Of a DNA stretch of 40,992 bases, positions 7,033 to 13,398 are shown piece by piece. The stretch is from the IMG/VR virus record IMGVR_UViG_3300031963_000346, positions 1-40,992 of that record; one strand, written 5' to 3'. Source of the stretch: a virus. Within the stretch, counting starts at the first letter, position 1; the number at the start of each line of letters is the position of its first letter. The notes under the pieces were generated by a model. It did not search any database and was not told the origin of the DNA. It saw only the letters and a list, made by a program, of their open reading frames with translations. The position numbers and the translations under genes were made by a program.

Positions 7033-7398
7033 GTGACCGACACACACCGAGGTATTAGCGTTACCTAGTGAAGACTGTTCCCTCCAGTCTGGAATGTCGG
7101 AGAGGGCACCTTGATCTTTGACAACTCGAAAGCAGAATCTAGCGGTAAGCGAAAACGGGGAATTGCGACCCGAAGCCTTGCAAGCGAAGTAGTGAGACGT
7201 AGCAAACCTCCCGCTGGATTCTGTTTTCCAAATGACTCGGCGCAAAGGTCCGCAAGACCAAACCGCGACACTAAAATCAGGAAGTAACTAGTTCTTGCCT
7301 GTTCAATGAGTGTAGGGAGCCTTTCCGGTGAAAGCTGAATGAGAGGCCCGAGTCGCCAATTTGCAACCCGTCTGTTCACGCAGGCGGGTTGTTCTTTT
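7033..7398 (+). ncRNA. Unrecognised structured RNA, about 365 nt
   Basis: The 494-base stretch 7018-7511 has no convincing ORF but many pairings. Domain 1: 7037-7042 with 7095-7100, enclosing hairpins 7050-7054/7062-7066 and 7072-7076/7086-7090. Domain 2: a 13-bp stem 7133-7145 with 7211-7223 (one wobble), enclosing 7156-7159/7169-7172. Domain 3: 7234-7240 with 7348-7354, enclosing hairpins 7247-7250/7256-7259, 7278-7281/7298-7301 (inside 7268-7272/7309-7313) and 7318-7325/7330-7336. An intrinsic terminator closes it. I could not match it to tmRNA, RNase P, 6S or a group I or II intron core. An HNH gene follows under its own promoter. Confidence 0.7.
7365..7398 (+). terminator. Intrinsic terminator of the 7033 RNA
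   Basis: 10-bp stem 7365-7374 with 7381-7390 (one wobble), loop TTCACG, followed by GTTCTTTT. Textbook shape. It separates the structured RNA from the downstream HNH gene. Confidence 0.8.
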
Positions 7399-7475
7399 CC
7401 GTAAGGTTGAGGTTGTAAATCACACAGCCGCATGTTAATGTTGAAATCTACTCTTATGAGCAACTCTCACACAGC

Positions 7476-7503
7476 TTGCATTGTGATAGCACTCTGCTAT
7501 TAC
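7476..7503 (+). promoter_or_regulatory. Putative promoter of HNH gene
   Basis: TTGCAT at 7476-7481, 16-base spacer, TATTAC at 7498-7503, then 8 bases to the ATG. The spacing copies the leaderless layout of other promoters in this window, although the hexamers are weaker. Confidence 0.4.
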
Positions 7504-7511
7504 ATTGACAC

Positions 7512-8129
7512 ATGCGGAAAAACAAACGATCTGTTACCCCTTGTATCAAGTGCCTCAAGGCCTTGAACTTCAGCCAAAGAGAAATTTGCGATTCTATCAA
7601 AATATCCGTTTGCACTTTAAATCGTTTTCTAAATCCACAGTATGACAAAAGGTGCAAGCTCGCCGTTCTTAAATGGGGATATGAAAACAAAAACAGAGTA
7701 TCCTTTATTGGGAAAAGGTGGTTTCGGAACAATAAAGAGCATCACCGATTAAAAGTGGCAAGCTGGAGAAAAAGAAACCCACACAAAGCAGCAGAATATG
7801 AACGAAAACAGCTTCAAAATCCAAAACGAAGACTTGCTCAAAACCTTCGCCGAAGGATGCGCGAGTTTTTCAAAACAAACAAGCCCTCGTGCTCGATTCT
7901 TATTGGCTGTGGCTGGGATCAGTTCGTAACTCATGTATCATCCCTGTTCACCGATGGGATGAGCATGTCAAACTACGGCAAATGGCACTTAGATCACATT
8001 CGCCCACTTTCACTTTTTGACTTAAAAGACCCGGAACAAGTAAAGAAAGCATTTCACTATACCAACATTCAACCATTGTGGGCTAGTGACAATATACGAA
8101 AACACAACAAAACAAACCATGTCATCTAA
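7512..8129 (+). CDS. HNH endonuclease (homing type)
   Basis: 205 residues. The N-terminus carries an HTH-like segment (FSQREICDSIKISVCTLNRFL), then a basic linker, then the HNH core WHLDHIRPLSLFDL with the downstream N-containing segment NIQPLWASDNIRKHNK (about residues 157-200). This is the common free-standing phage HNH homing endonuclease type, which nicks or cuts DNA at a target gene. The base composition is more AT-rich than its neighbours, consistent with recent transfer. Its end overlaps the first codons of the Sak4-like gene, so it probably inserted just before that gene. Confidence 0.85.
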   Translation: MRKNKRSVTPCIKCLKALNFSQREICDSIKISVCTLNRFLNPQYDKRCKLAVLKWGYENKNRVSFIGKRWFRNNKEHHRLKVASWRKRNPHKAAEYERKQLQNPKRRLAQNLRRRMREFFKTNKPSCSILIGCGWDQFVTHVSSLFTDGMSMSNYGKWHLDHIRPLSLFDLKDPEQVKKAFHYTNIQPLWASDNIRKHNKTNHVI

Positions 8130-9006
8130 ACTAAAAGCAAAAGCTCCATCACAAGTCGAGCCAACCAAGCCCAAGGTTCTCATCTACGGCCCACCCGGAG
8201 TGGGAAAATCGTGGTTCTCATTGTCATTTAAAAAAGTGTTCTACATCGACAGCGAACAAGGCGTTTCTCGAACACATTACATGGAGCGACTGGCCAAGGG
8301 AGGTGGCGTAATCCTTGGCCCCGAAGATGGCTCCCTTGACCCTGAAACCATCATCAGTCAGCTCCAAGCTCTAGCGACTGAGAAACATGGGTATGAAACC
8401 CTAGTCATCGACTCTGCCACCAAAATTTTTAATACCATCATCGCAGCCGAGTCTGAGCGACTTGGCGACAAAGACCAGTTCGGCGCTTCCAAGAAGCCGG
8501 GAATTGCCTTCATGCGCAGATTCATCAACTGGATTCATCGTCTGGATATGAACGTCATCATCATCACCCATGAAAAAGAAGAGTGGGGTCAAGACGCTAA
8601 AGGGAATCGAGTTGCTATTGGCTTCACCTTCGATTGCTTTGATAAGTTGGCATACGAGTTGGACCTCACCTTTCGAGTGGTCAAGCAAGGAAGCTCACGT
8701 TATGGAGTCATTCGTAAATCACGCTTGCTTGGATTTCCAGAGAACGAAAGATTTCAACTCGATTATGAGACGTTCGCATCCATGTATGGCAAGGATGTTA
8801 TCGAAAAATCCGTTACAACAATCACCCTCGCCACACCCGAACAGGTCGCCGAAATCGTTCGCCTAGCCGACCTGCTCAAGATGAGCGAAGAAGAGAAGCA
8901 AAAGTGGCTCACAAAAGCCTCTGCCTCTGACTGGAACGAACTTACTACTGAGCAGGCTGACAAAGCCATCAAAGCCCTCCTCTCCAAAATCACCCCAACC
9001 AAGTAA
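8119..9006 (+). CDS. Sak4-like RecA-type recombination ATPase
   Basis: 295 residues from the ATG at 8119; the longer frame from 8086 lies inside the HNH gene. Walker A GPPGVGKS at about residues 24-31, Walker B-like ETLVIDSATK near residue 95, and IIIITHEKEEWG near 148, fitting the AAA_24/Sak4 branch of RecA-like phage ATPases. Sak4 proteins promote single-strand annealing or strand exchange together with an SSB, and the next gene is SSB-like, as in known Sak4 modules. The C-terminal 90 residues (TPEQVAEIVRLADLLKMSEEE) are a helical tail. Confidence 0.8.
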   Translation: MSSKLKAKAPSQVEPTKPKVLIYGPPGVGKSWFSLSFKKVFYIDSEQGVSRTHYMERLAKGGGVILGPEDGSLDPETIISQLQALATEKHGYETLVIDSATKIFNTIIAAESERLGDKDQFGASKKPGIAFMRRFINWIHRLDMNVIIITHEKEEWGQDAKGNRVAIGFTFDCFDKLAYELDLTFRVVKQGSSRYGVIRKSRLLGFPENERFQLDYETFASMYGKDVIEKSVTTITLATPEQVAEIVRLADLLKMSEEEKQKWLTKASASDWNELTTEQADKAIKALLSKITPTK

Positions 9007-9020
9007 ACCAAACACAAGCC

Positions 9021-9479
9021 ATGCGCTTCACACCCAAAACAACAGAAGAACTCGAATTTGAAAACCTCCTTCCCAAGGGGGAATACGACTTCGAGGTCGT
9101 TAAAGCCGAAGATGCCGTCTCCAAAAAAAGCGGCAAGGAAATGATTAAAGTCAACCTGAAGGTCTTCCACGGCGAGGGCTTCCAGTTTGTCACCGACTAC
9201 CTGATGGAGGCGATGGCATTCAAGCTGCGTCACTTCTTCGAGACTGTCGGCATGATTAACGCCTACGAGGCTGGCGCTATTGAGGCCGCAGACCTCGTTG
9301 GATGCGCTGGCAAGGTCAAGATCGACATTGAGCCTGCATCTGGCGACTATGCCGCCAAGAACGTCGTGAAGGACTACGGCTCTAAGGCTGCCAAGAAGGC
9401 AGAGAAAGACGCCGCCAAGCCCTCCTTCATCAAGCGGGCTGAAGAGGAAGCCAATGACGACGAAACGATTCCGTATTGA
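9021..9479 (+). CDS. SSB-like DUF669-type protein
   Basis: 152 residues. The beta-rich core starts LLPKGEYDFEVVKAEDAVSKKSGKEMIKVNLKV, followed by MAFKLRHFFETVG and the ending VVKDYGSK. These are hallmarks of the phage DUF669 / single-strand-binding-like group. The low-complexity linker and acidic tail (EEEANDDETIPY) resemble an SSB C-terminal tip that recruits partners. It directly follows the Sak4-like gene, its probable partner. Confidence 0.75.
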   Translation: MRFTPKTTEELEFENLLPKGEYDFEVVKAEDAVSKKSGKEMIKVNLKVFHGEGFQFVTDYLMEAMAFKLRHFFETVGMINAYEAGAIEAADLVGCAGKVKIDIEPASGDYAAKNVVKDYGSKAAKKAEKDAAKPSFIKRAEEEANDDETIPY

Positions 9480-9540
9480 GCATTCAACAACCGAGGGGCG
9501 CGACTCGACAACGCGCACAACTCAGCTTACAGTTGCTTAT

Positions 9541-9897
9541 ATGACCTCCGATCAAATCGACACCATCAATACAATCGCCTCCGACGCCTACGAAAACGCC
9601 ACCATCAAAGGCTTTCACGACGGCGATATGGACAAGTTTGACGTGGAACTTATGGCTGCATGGACAGCCAACCTCCACGGCGAAATCTCCGAGCTTTGGG
9701 AGGCTGCGCGCAAAGGCATGCTCAACATGCACTGCGACAAAGACATCCAGCTCACCTGCGCAGAGGAAGAGTTTGCTGACATCGTTATCCGCGCATTCGA
9801 CTCCGCTCGCGCATTCGACATCGACCTTGGACGCGCCATTCACATTAAGATGCAATACAACGCCAGCCGTCCGCACATGCACGGCAAACTCGCCTGA
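9541..9897 (+). CDS. MazG-like nucleotide pyrophosphohydrolase
   Basis: 118 residues from the ATG at 9541. The motif HGEISELWEAAR, then EEEFADIVIRAFDSARAFDIDL and KMQYNASRPHMHGK, matches the MazG-like all-alpha NTP pyrophosphohydrolase fold, in which the E-x2-E and E-x2-D pairs bind Mg2+. Such phage enzymes hydrolyse (d)NTPs or (p)ppGpp-like nucleotides. Sits in the recombination and nucleotide operon. Confidence 0.8.
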   Translation: MTSDQIDTINTIASDAYENATIKGFHDGDMDKFDVELMAAWTANLHGEISELWEAARKGMLNMHCDKDIQLTCAEEEFADIVIRAFDSARAFDIDLGRAIHIKMQYNASRPHMHGKLA

Positions 9898-9899
9898 AT

Positions 9900-10397
9900 A
9901 TGAAACCACCCAACCAAAAGACCTGCTCAATCTCCGCCATGCTCGAATGGGCCGCCGCTATGAATGGCAAGGTCCGTAAAAGCCGCAAGGCTACCATGAT
10001 CGCGTGGATTCTCGCCAACATTACCGAGCTTGAGCGCATCAAGACGATGCGATGGTCTTCGCGAGAGTGGGCTATGACGGCTCTGCGTGAGGTCGATAAA
10101 AACTTCATCGAATTACCGAGGCTGCTCGCCCCTCCAATGCAGGAGTTTGACAAGATGGGCAGGCCAATCAAACCGCCACCCATTTCTCGCCTACGCTCCG
10201 TGTGCAAAGTCCTTGGCCTACACCCGAACAAGATTAACGGGCGCACGGTTATCACCCGCCAGCAGCTTACATTGACCTCTAAACAAGTTATGCTCTCCGA
10301 CCTGCCGGTTGACCGTCGTGGAGAGTCCTCGCCTGAGTTCGGGCTGGAAATTGATATTAACGCTAAACCTACACAACTATGCCCATCTCTGAACTAA
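9900..10397 (+). CDS. Hypothetical protein in recombination operon, 165 aa
   Basis: Starts 2 bases after the previous stop. The basic N-terminal helical part (KVRKSRKATMIAWILANITEL) and a middle Pro-rich segment (PPMQEFDKMGRPIKPPP) are visible, and the C-terminus overlaps the next gene by 19 bases. Could bind nucleic acid. No family recognised. Confidence 0.6.
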   Translation: MKPPNQKTCSISAMLEWAAAMNGKVRKSRKATMIAWILANITELERIKTMRWSSREWAMTALREVDKNFIELPRLLAPPMQEFDKMGRPIKPPPISRLRSVCKVLGLHPNKINGRTVITRQQLTLTSKQVMLSDLPVDRRGESSPEFGLEIDINAKPTQLCPSLN

Positions 10398-10561
10398 TCT
10401 CCCAGCTCGAAGCCATCAAAGCCACGCAAGGCGACGTTCCCGTAGAGGTCAAAATCCAGTTCCTCGGCTCACATGCCTGTGGCGCTGTGATCGACCTCAA
10501 GTATCGCTCGACCGGCATTGGTAAGCCCTTTGTTCAAATCATCGCACAAGAGAAGGCATGA
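10379..10561 (+). CDS. Conserved small phage protein, 60 aa
   Basis: MPISELISQLEAIKATQGDVPVEV is the recurrent pattern of short phage proteins of unknown function (SxLIxxLxxIxxxxGDxPV). Overlaps its neighbours on both sides (ATGA at 10558). Confidence 0.65.
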   Translation: MPISELISQLEAIKATQGDVPVEVKIQFLGSHACGAVIDLKYRSTGIGKPFVQIIAQEKA

Positions 10562-11067
10562 TCCACGTTGGCATCGACAATTCGCTCTCGGGTGCCCTGT
10601 GCATCCTATCAGGACAAAGTATCGTGGCTATGACTACGATGCCCGTGAAGGAATATGTGCCTCCAAAGAAGGGCGCTAAGACAACCCGAGAGATTGATAT
10701 TGTCGCCGTCTGGCAATGGCTAAACGAGCGTGTCGGCCATCAGCTAGATCAAGTAATCGTGATGATCGAAAAACCAACCAACGCCAAGACATACAGAGCA
10801 GCAGAGGCTATGGCTGGCTCATTCCACGCTTTACGCGCCATGTGTGAGCTAAAGCACCTGCAATGGGAGCGAATCACTCCTCAGTCGTGGCAGAAAGTCA
10901 TGCTACCCGGATGCGTCAAGGGAGACACCAAACCAGCAGCCTTAAGAGCCGCCAAGTCGATATGGCCGAATGAAAGCTGGCTGGCTACCAGCCGGTCAAA
11001 GGTGCCCCATGATGGCCTCGTTGATGCTGCCCTAATCGCTGAATACTGCCGGAGGACTATCAAGTGA
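10558..11067 (+). CDS. RuvC-like Holliday junction resolvase
   Basis: 169 residues with an RNase H-like fold. The first catalytic Asp lies in HVGIDNSLSG (D7), the second acidic residue in VIVMIEKP (E71), and a C-terminal acidic cluster lies in HDGLVDAALIAEY (about 150-162). The family resolves four-way or branched DNA made during recombination and before packaging. It fits the Sak4/SSB neighbourhood. Confidence 0.8.
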   Translation: MIHVGIDNSLSGALCILSGQSIVAMTTMPVKEYVPPKKGAKTTREIDIVAVWQWLNERVGHQLDQVIVMIEKPTNAKTYRAAEAMAGSFHALRAMCELKHLQWERITPQSWQKVMLPGCVKGDTKPAALRAAKSIWPNESWLATSRSKVPHDGLVDAALIAEYCRRTIK

Positions 11068-11068
11068 C

Positions 11069-11308
11069 ATGCCCAACACCAAAGCCTCGCCAGCCCATCG
11101 CCTAGCGCATCGTCTTGCCTCCACGCTGTCTGCAACCCGCGTGGACAAGGAGGAGGTGACGAAAATCCTTATAGACCTGCTGGCCCATCAAATCTCAAGC
11201 TACCACCCCATCCACCGCATCGCTATTTGGGAAGCCGCCGTTGACGAACTGGATGACATGGTGGAGGTTTTCTCGAACGAAGGAGATAAAGTATATGAAC
11301 GAAACTGA
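11069..11308 (+). CDS. Hypothetical helical protein, 79 aa
   Basis: 79 residues, starting 1 base after the resolvase stop, all-helical in appearance (VTKILIDLLAHQISSYH...). Overlaps the next gene by 14 bases. Function unknown. Confidence 0.55.
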   Translation: MPNTKASPAHRLAHRLASTLSATRVDKEEVTKILIDLLAHQISSYHPIHRIAIWEAAVDELDDMVEVFSNEGDKVYERN

Positions 11309-11711
11309 AATACCGACACCGAGGACGGGTTCTCAACTGCATTATCCTCACGCAACTGGAGACGGCATCATCAACTTGGTTGAGGGAGACTTCGCCCGCC
11401 AACTCGAACGCGAGAACGCGGCGATGCGTGAGATTTTCCCAAAGGTTCTTGATGCGTGTCAAAATGGATCGGGATGCCTTCCAGAAGTATCACTTTGGTT
11501 TTTGAGCAGCATTCCTGAAGAGGTTCGACTAGTTGTTGATGGCTTAAAGCAAGAAAACGCGGCTATGCGTGAGGTGATTAAGGAGGCCGAGCACGCATTG
11601 GACATCCTCATGATAGCAAAACGAGGCGGCATGCAGCCAGCCAATGCGCTTATTGATGCCATGTTTTACGCGGCAGATACTCGGAAGAAACTCAAACCCT
11701 ACCTCCCATGA
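11295..11711 (+). CDS. Coiled-coil phage hypothetical, 138 aa
   Basis: The start at 11295 (MNETEIPTPRTG) fits a familiar phage pattern: a short polar leader, then ARQLEREN-type coiled coil. An internal duplication is visible: RENAAMREIFPKVLDAC and QENAAMREVIKEAEHAL. Its stop overlaps the next start (ATGA). Function unknown. Confidence 0.65.
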   Translation: MNETEIPTPRTGSQLHYPHATGDGIINLVEGDFARQLERENAAMREIFPKVLDACQNGSGCLPEVSLWFLSSIPEEVRLVVDGLKQENAAMREVIKEAEHALDILMIAKRGGMQPANALIDAMFYAADTRKKLKPYLP

Positions 11712-11854
11712 ACGAACCACGCAAAGACATCGAAACCCCAACGGAAAAAGCCGCGATGATTGGCATTGGATGCACTTTCATACTCGCAAATCTGGTAGGG
11801 ATCGCAATCCTAGTCGCTATCTTCATTGCTATCGTTTCTTTTCTGTTTCGATGA
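11708..11854 (+). CDS. Small membrane protein, 48 aa
   Basis: 48 residues: a polar 14-residue N-terminus, then one long hydrophobic stretch (about 16-46: IGIGCTFILANLVGIAILVAIFI), perhaps a single long helix or hairpin. ATGA overlaps on both sides. Could be holin- or superinfection-related, but this cannot be shown. Confidence 0.55.
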   Translation: MNEPRKDIETPTEKAAMIGIGCTFILANLVGIAILVAIFIAIVSFLFR

Positions 11855-12003
11855 AAACCCTAGCCTTTTGGCACGAATATCCGGGTAGCCAGCCGGAGCC
11901 TGAGAGGGCCAAAGACTTCGATGGCGCTACCGTGATGATTTGGACCTTTGTGTTCTGCCTGCTTATTCAGATCATCATCCAGCCTCCGAATAGGAGGTTT
12001 TAG
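11851..12003 (+). CDS. Small membrane protein, 50 aa
   Basis: 50 residues with a polar N-terminus (HEYPGSQPEPERAKDFDG) and one C-terminal transmembrane segment (VMIWTFVFCLLIQIII). Coupled to the preceding membrane protein, so the two may work together. Function unknown. Confidence 0.55.
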   Translation: MKTLAFWHEYPGSQPEPERAKDFDGATVMIWTFVFCLLIQIIIQPPNRRF

Positions 12004-12011
12004 CCATCGGT

Positions 12012-12039
12012 TTGACAGCGTTTTGCGCTGTGGTATAGT
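12012..12039 (+). promoter_or_regulatory. Strong sigma-70-like promoter
   Basis: TTGACA at 12012-12017, 16-base spacer, TATAGT at 12034-12039 with a preceding TGG. This is the best consensus match in the window. Transcription would start near 12046 and read the small structured RNA and possibly the replication genes. Confidence 0.75.
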
Positions 12040-12044
12040 GAAGG

Positions 12045-12166
12045 TAGTGGCCTGAGTCAAAACAGGTCGAGTAGAATCCTACAAGTTAAATCCCGCCCCT
12101 TTTGCGTGAGCTGCGTTAAGCGTAGCCCTTTTTGACCACGCAGAGGGAGGCGGGGCCTTCTTTTTA
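12045..12166 (+). ncRNA. Small structured RNA or attenuated leader, about 120 nt
   Basis: Three hairpins: 12049-12054/12063-12068, 12071-12074/12079-12082, and a long composite stem 12092-12097/12149-12154 that encloses 12103-12108/12137-12142 and 12110-12115/12121-12126. It ends CCTTCTTTTT. It is either a free small RNA or a leader that attenuates the HNH-initiator-helicase operon starting at 12172. Confidence 0.6.
12092..12166 (+). terminator. Terminator/attenuator before replication operon
   Basis: CCCGCC at 12092-12097 pairs with GGCGGG at 12149-12154, followed by GCCTTCTTTTT. The T-tract ends 5 bases before the next ATG. Because the replication genes have no other clear promoter, readthrough here could set their expression. 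Confidence 0.6.
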
Positions 12167-12171
12167 GAGTT

Positions 12172-12753
12172 ATGGCTAAGACATACTGGGAAAAGCTCCA
12201 AGACCCTCGCTGGCAGAAGAAACGTCTTGAAATTATGCAGCGGGACGAGTTTAAATGCAGCAGATGCAATCGTGACGACGTGACACTAAGCGTTCACCAC
12301 CGCATTTATCGCAAGAATTGTGAGCCTTGGGAATATGGCGATGAAGACCTCACAACGCTTTGCAGGCCGTGCCACGAAGCGGTTACGGATCAAGACTCGA
12401 AGATCAAGGAGTGGTTATCCGGCGACGAAAACAGGCTGTTTATACTCAGATTGATAGACCTTGAGACGTGCGGATACCCAAACGTGGAGATAGCCATGTG
12501 GGAGGTTCAGCAGCTCGTAACTCACTACCTAAGCTGGGTTTTCCGTGAGGATTTGAAACTAATTGATGCCTTTGAACTCTCCAGCATCATGAGAGAGGTC
12601 GCTCTAGCAATAGACGGCGCGATTATCAGCTTAGAGTCTGTCCAGCATTCAATTCGCACAAAGGTGGAGAGTGTCAGACCGGATATGAAGCCGGTCGAGC
12701 CAGCCAAAATCGAGGCGATTTCCATACCGGAAGATTCCGATCAACCCTTCTAA
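12172..12753 (+). CDS. HNH endonuclease, zinc-finger type
   Basis: 193 residues. The N-terminus WEKLQDPRWQKKRLEIMQRDEFKCSRC is typical of a common HNH family, followed by LSVHHRIYRKNCEPWEYGDEDLTTLCRPCHE, with CxxC pairs that bind zinc and HH and H as active-site residues (to about residue 70). The remaining 120 residues are helical and of unknown role. Located just downstream of a structured RNA and upstream of the replication initiator. Confidence 0.8.
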   Translation: MAKTYWEKLQDPRWQKKRLEIMQRDEFKCSRCNRDDVTLSVHHRIYRKNCEPWEYGDEDLTTLCRPCHEAVTDQDSKIKEWLSGDENRLFILRLIDLETCGYPNVEIAMWEVQQLVTHYLSWVFREDLKLIDAFELSSIMREVALAIDGAIISLESVQHSIRTKVESVRPDMKPVEPAKIEAISIPEDSDQPF

Positions 12754-12762
12754 ATGTAACGT

Positions 12763-13398
12763 ATGCACCATTACCCATTTCATGTTGGAGACTACACGCT
12801 TGCCACGCTCCATTTGGAGGACAGGCAAGACCTTTGCTATCGGCGACTTTTGGATGCCTATTACCTCGACGGAGGCCCGCTGGCGGACGCTAAGCAAACG
12901 CTTAGCAGAAGGGTGAGGACTGACGAGCAAACGCTTAGCGAAGTGCTGACAGAGTTCTTCGTTTTGGTCGATGGATACTGGCATCACGCCCGCTGTGATC
13001 GTGAAATTGAGCGGTATAAAGCGAAATCCGAGAAGGCAAAAATAGCCGGTTCACTAGGAGGAAAGTCGAAATCAAGCGAACGCAAAGCAAACGCTAAGCA
13101 GACGCCAAGCAAACGCTTAGCTAACCAGAACCAAGAACCAGAACCAAGAACCAGTAAGAGTATATGCACTCTCGATGAGGCCATTTCCTTCGCTGTCGAA
13201 CTAGGACTATCGGCCAGCGACGGTGAGGCCTGCTTCCACAAATGGGAGGGTAACGGCTGGACCAACGGAGGCAAAAAGATCAAGGACTGGAAGGCTACCA
13301 TCCGCAGTTGGAATGCTGCTGGATACCTCCCTAGCCAAAAAGGACCATCAACCAACCAAGGGCAACCCACTCAGGCCAAGTTCAAACTCGTATGCTAG
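12763..13398 (+). CDS. DUF1376/YdaU-type replication initiator
   Basis: 211 residues. MHHYPFHVGDYTLATLHLEDRQDLCYRRLLDAYYLDGGPL is the DUF1376 (YdaU) winged-helix start found in phage initiators. A low-complexity linker (about 100-130, rich in K, S, N, P) follows. The C-terminal segment FHKWEGNGWTNGGKKIKDWKATIRSW is typical of phage replication proteins. By analogy with lambda O it should bind the origin and load the DnaB helicase encoded next, overlapping by 7 bases. The gene contains the iterons listed separately, so the origin probably lies inside it. Confidence 0.75.
   Translation: MHHYPFHVGDYTLATLHLEDRQDLCYRRLLDAYYLDGGPLADAKQTLSRRVRTDEQTLSEVLTEFFVLVDGYWHHARCDREIERYKAKSEKAKIAGSLGGKSKSSERKANAKQTPSKRLANQNQEPEPRTSKSICTLDEAISFAVELGLSASDGEACFHKWEGNGWTNGGKKIKDWKATIRSWNAAGYLPSQKGPSTNQGQPTQAKFKLVC
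12882..12947 (+). repeat. Iterons, first cluster (11-bp phase)
   Basis: AGCAAACGCTTAGC occurs at 12893-12906 and again at 12926-12939, 33 bp (3 x 11) apart, with a partial unit GGCGGACGCTA at 12882. The first copy also forms an inverted repeat, 12889-12894 with 12901-12906. Candidate binding sites for the initiator encoded by the same gene. Confidence 0.6.
13075..13121 (+). repeat. Iterons, tandem 11-bp array inside initiator gene
   Basis: Four head-to-tail 11-bp units start at 13075, 13086, 13097 and 13108 (AGCGAACGCAA, AGCAAACGCTA, AGCAGACGCCA, AGCAAACGCTT), plus a terminal AGC. The 11-bp period is not a multiple of 3, so the repeat acts at DNA level, not protein level. One unit per helical turn fits cooperative initiator binding. 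Confidence 0.75.
13123..13154 (+). repeat. 13-bp A/C-rich direct repeat next to iterons
   Basis: AACCAG-AACCAAG repeated twice and followed by AACCAG, almost free of T on this strand, directly after the iteron array. A strand-asymmetric tract in this place could be the unwinding element of the origin. Confidence 0.5.

Noticed and set aside
7018-7400. Group I intron or tmRNA
   Set aside because: No interrupted gene flanks it, no paired P7/R-S core or G-binding site was found, and there is no tRNA-like T-arm or tag reading frame.
7402-7407. Another TAAGGT promoter after the structured RNA
   Set aside because: No TTG-type -35 at 16-18 bases upstream and no start codon near.
7018-8129. OMEGA/HEARO RNA plus IscB system
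   Set aside because: The HNH protein is only 205 aa with no RuvC or bridge-helix region, and a terminator and a separate promoter split RNA and gene. IscB is ruled out on the visible sequence.
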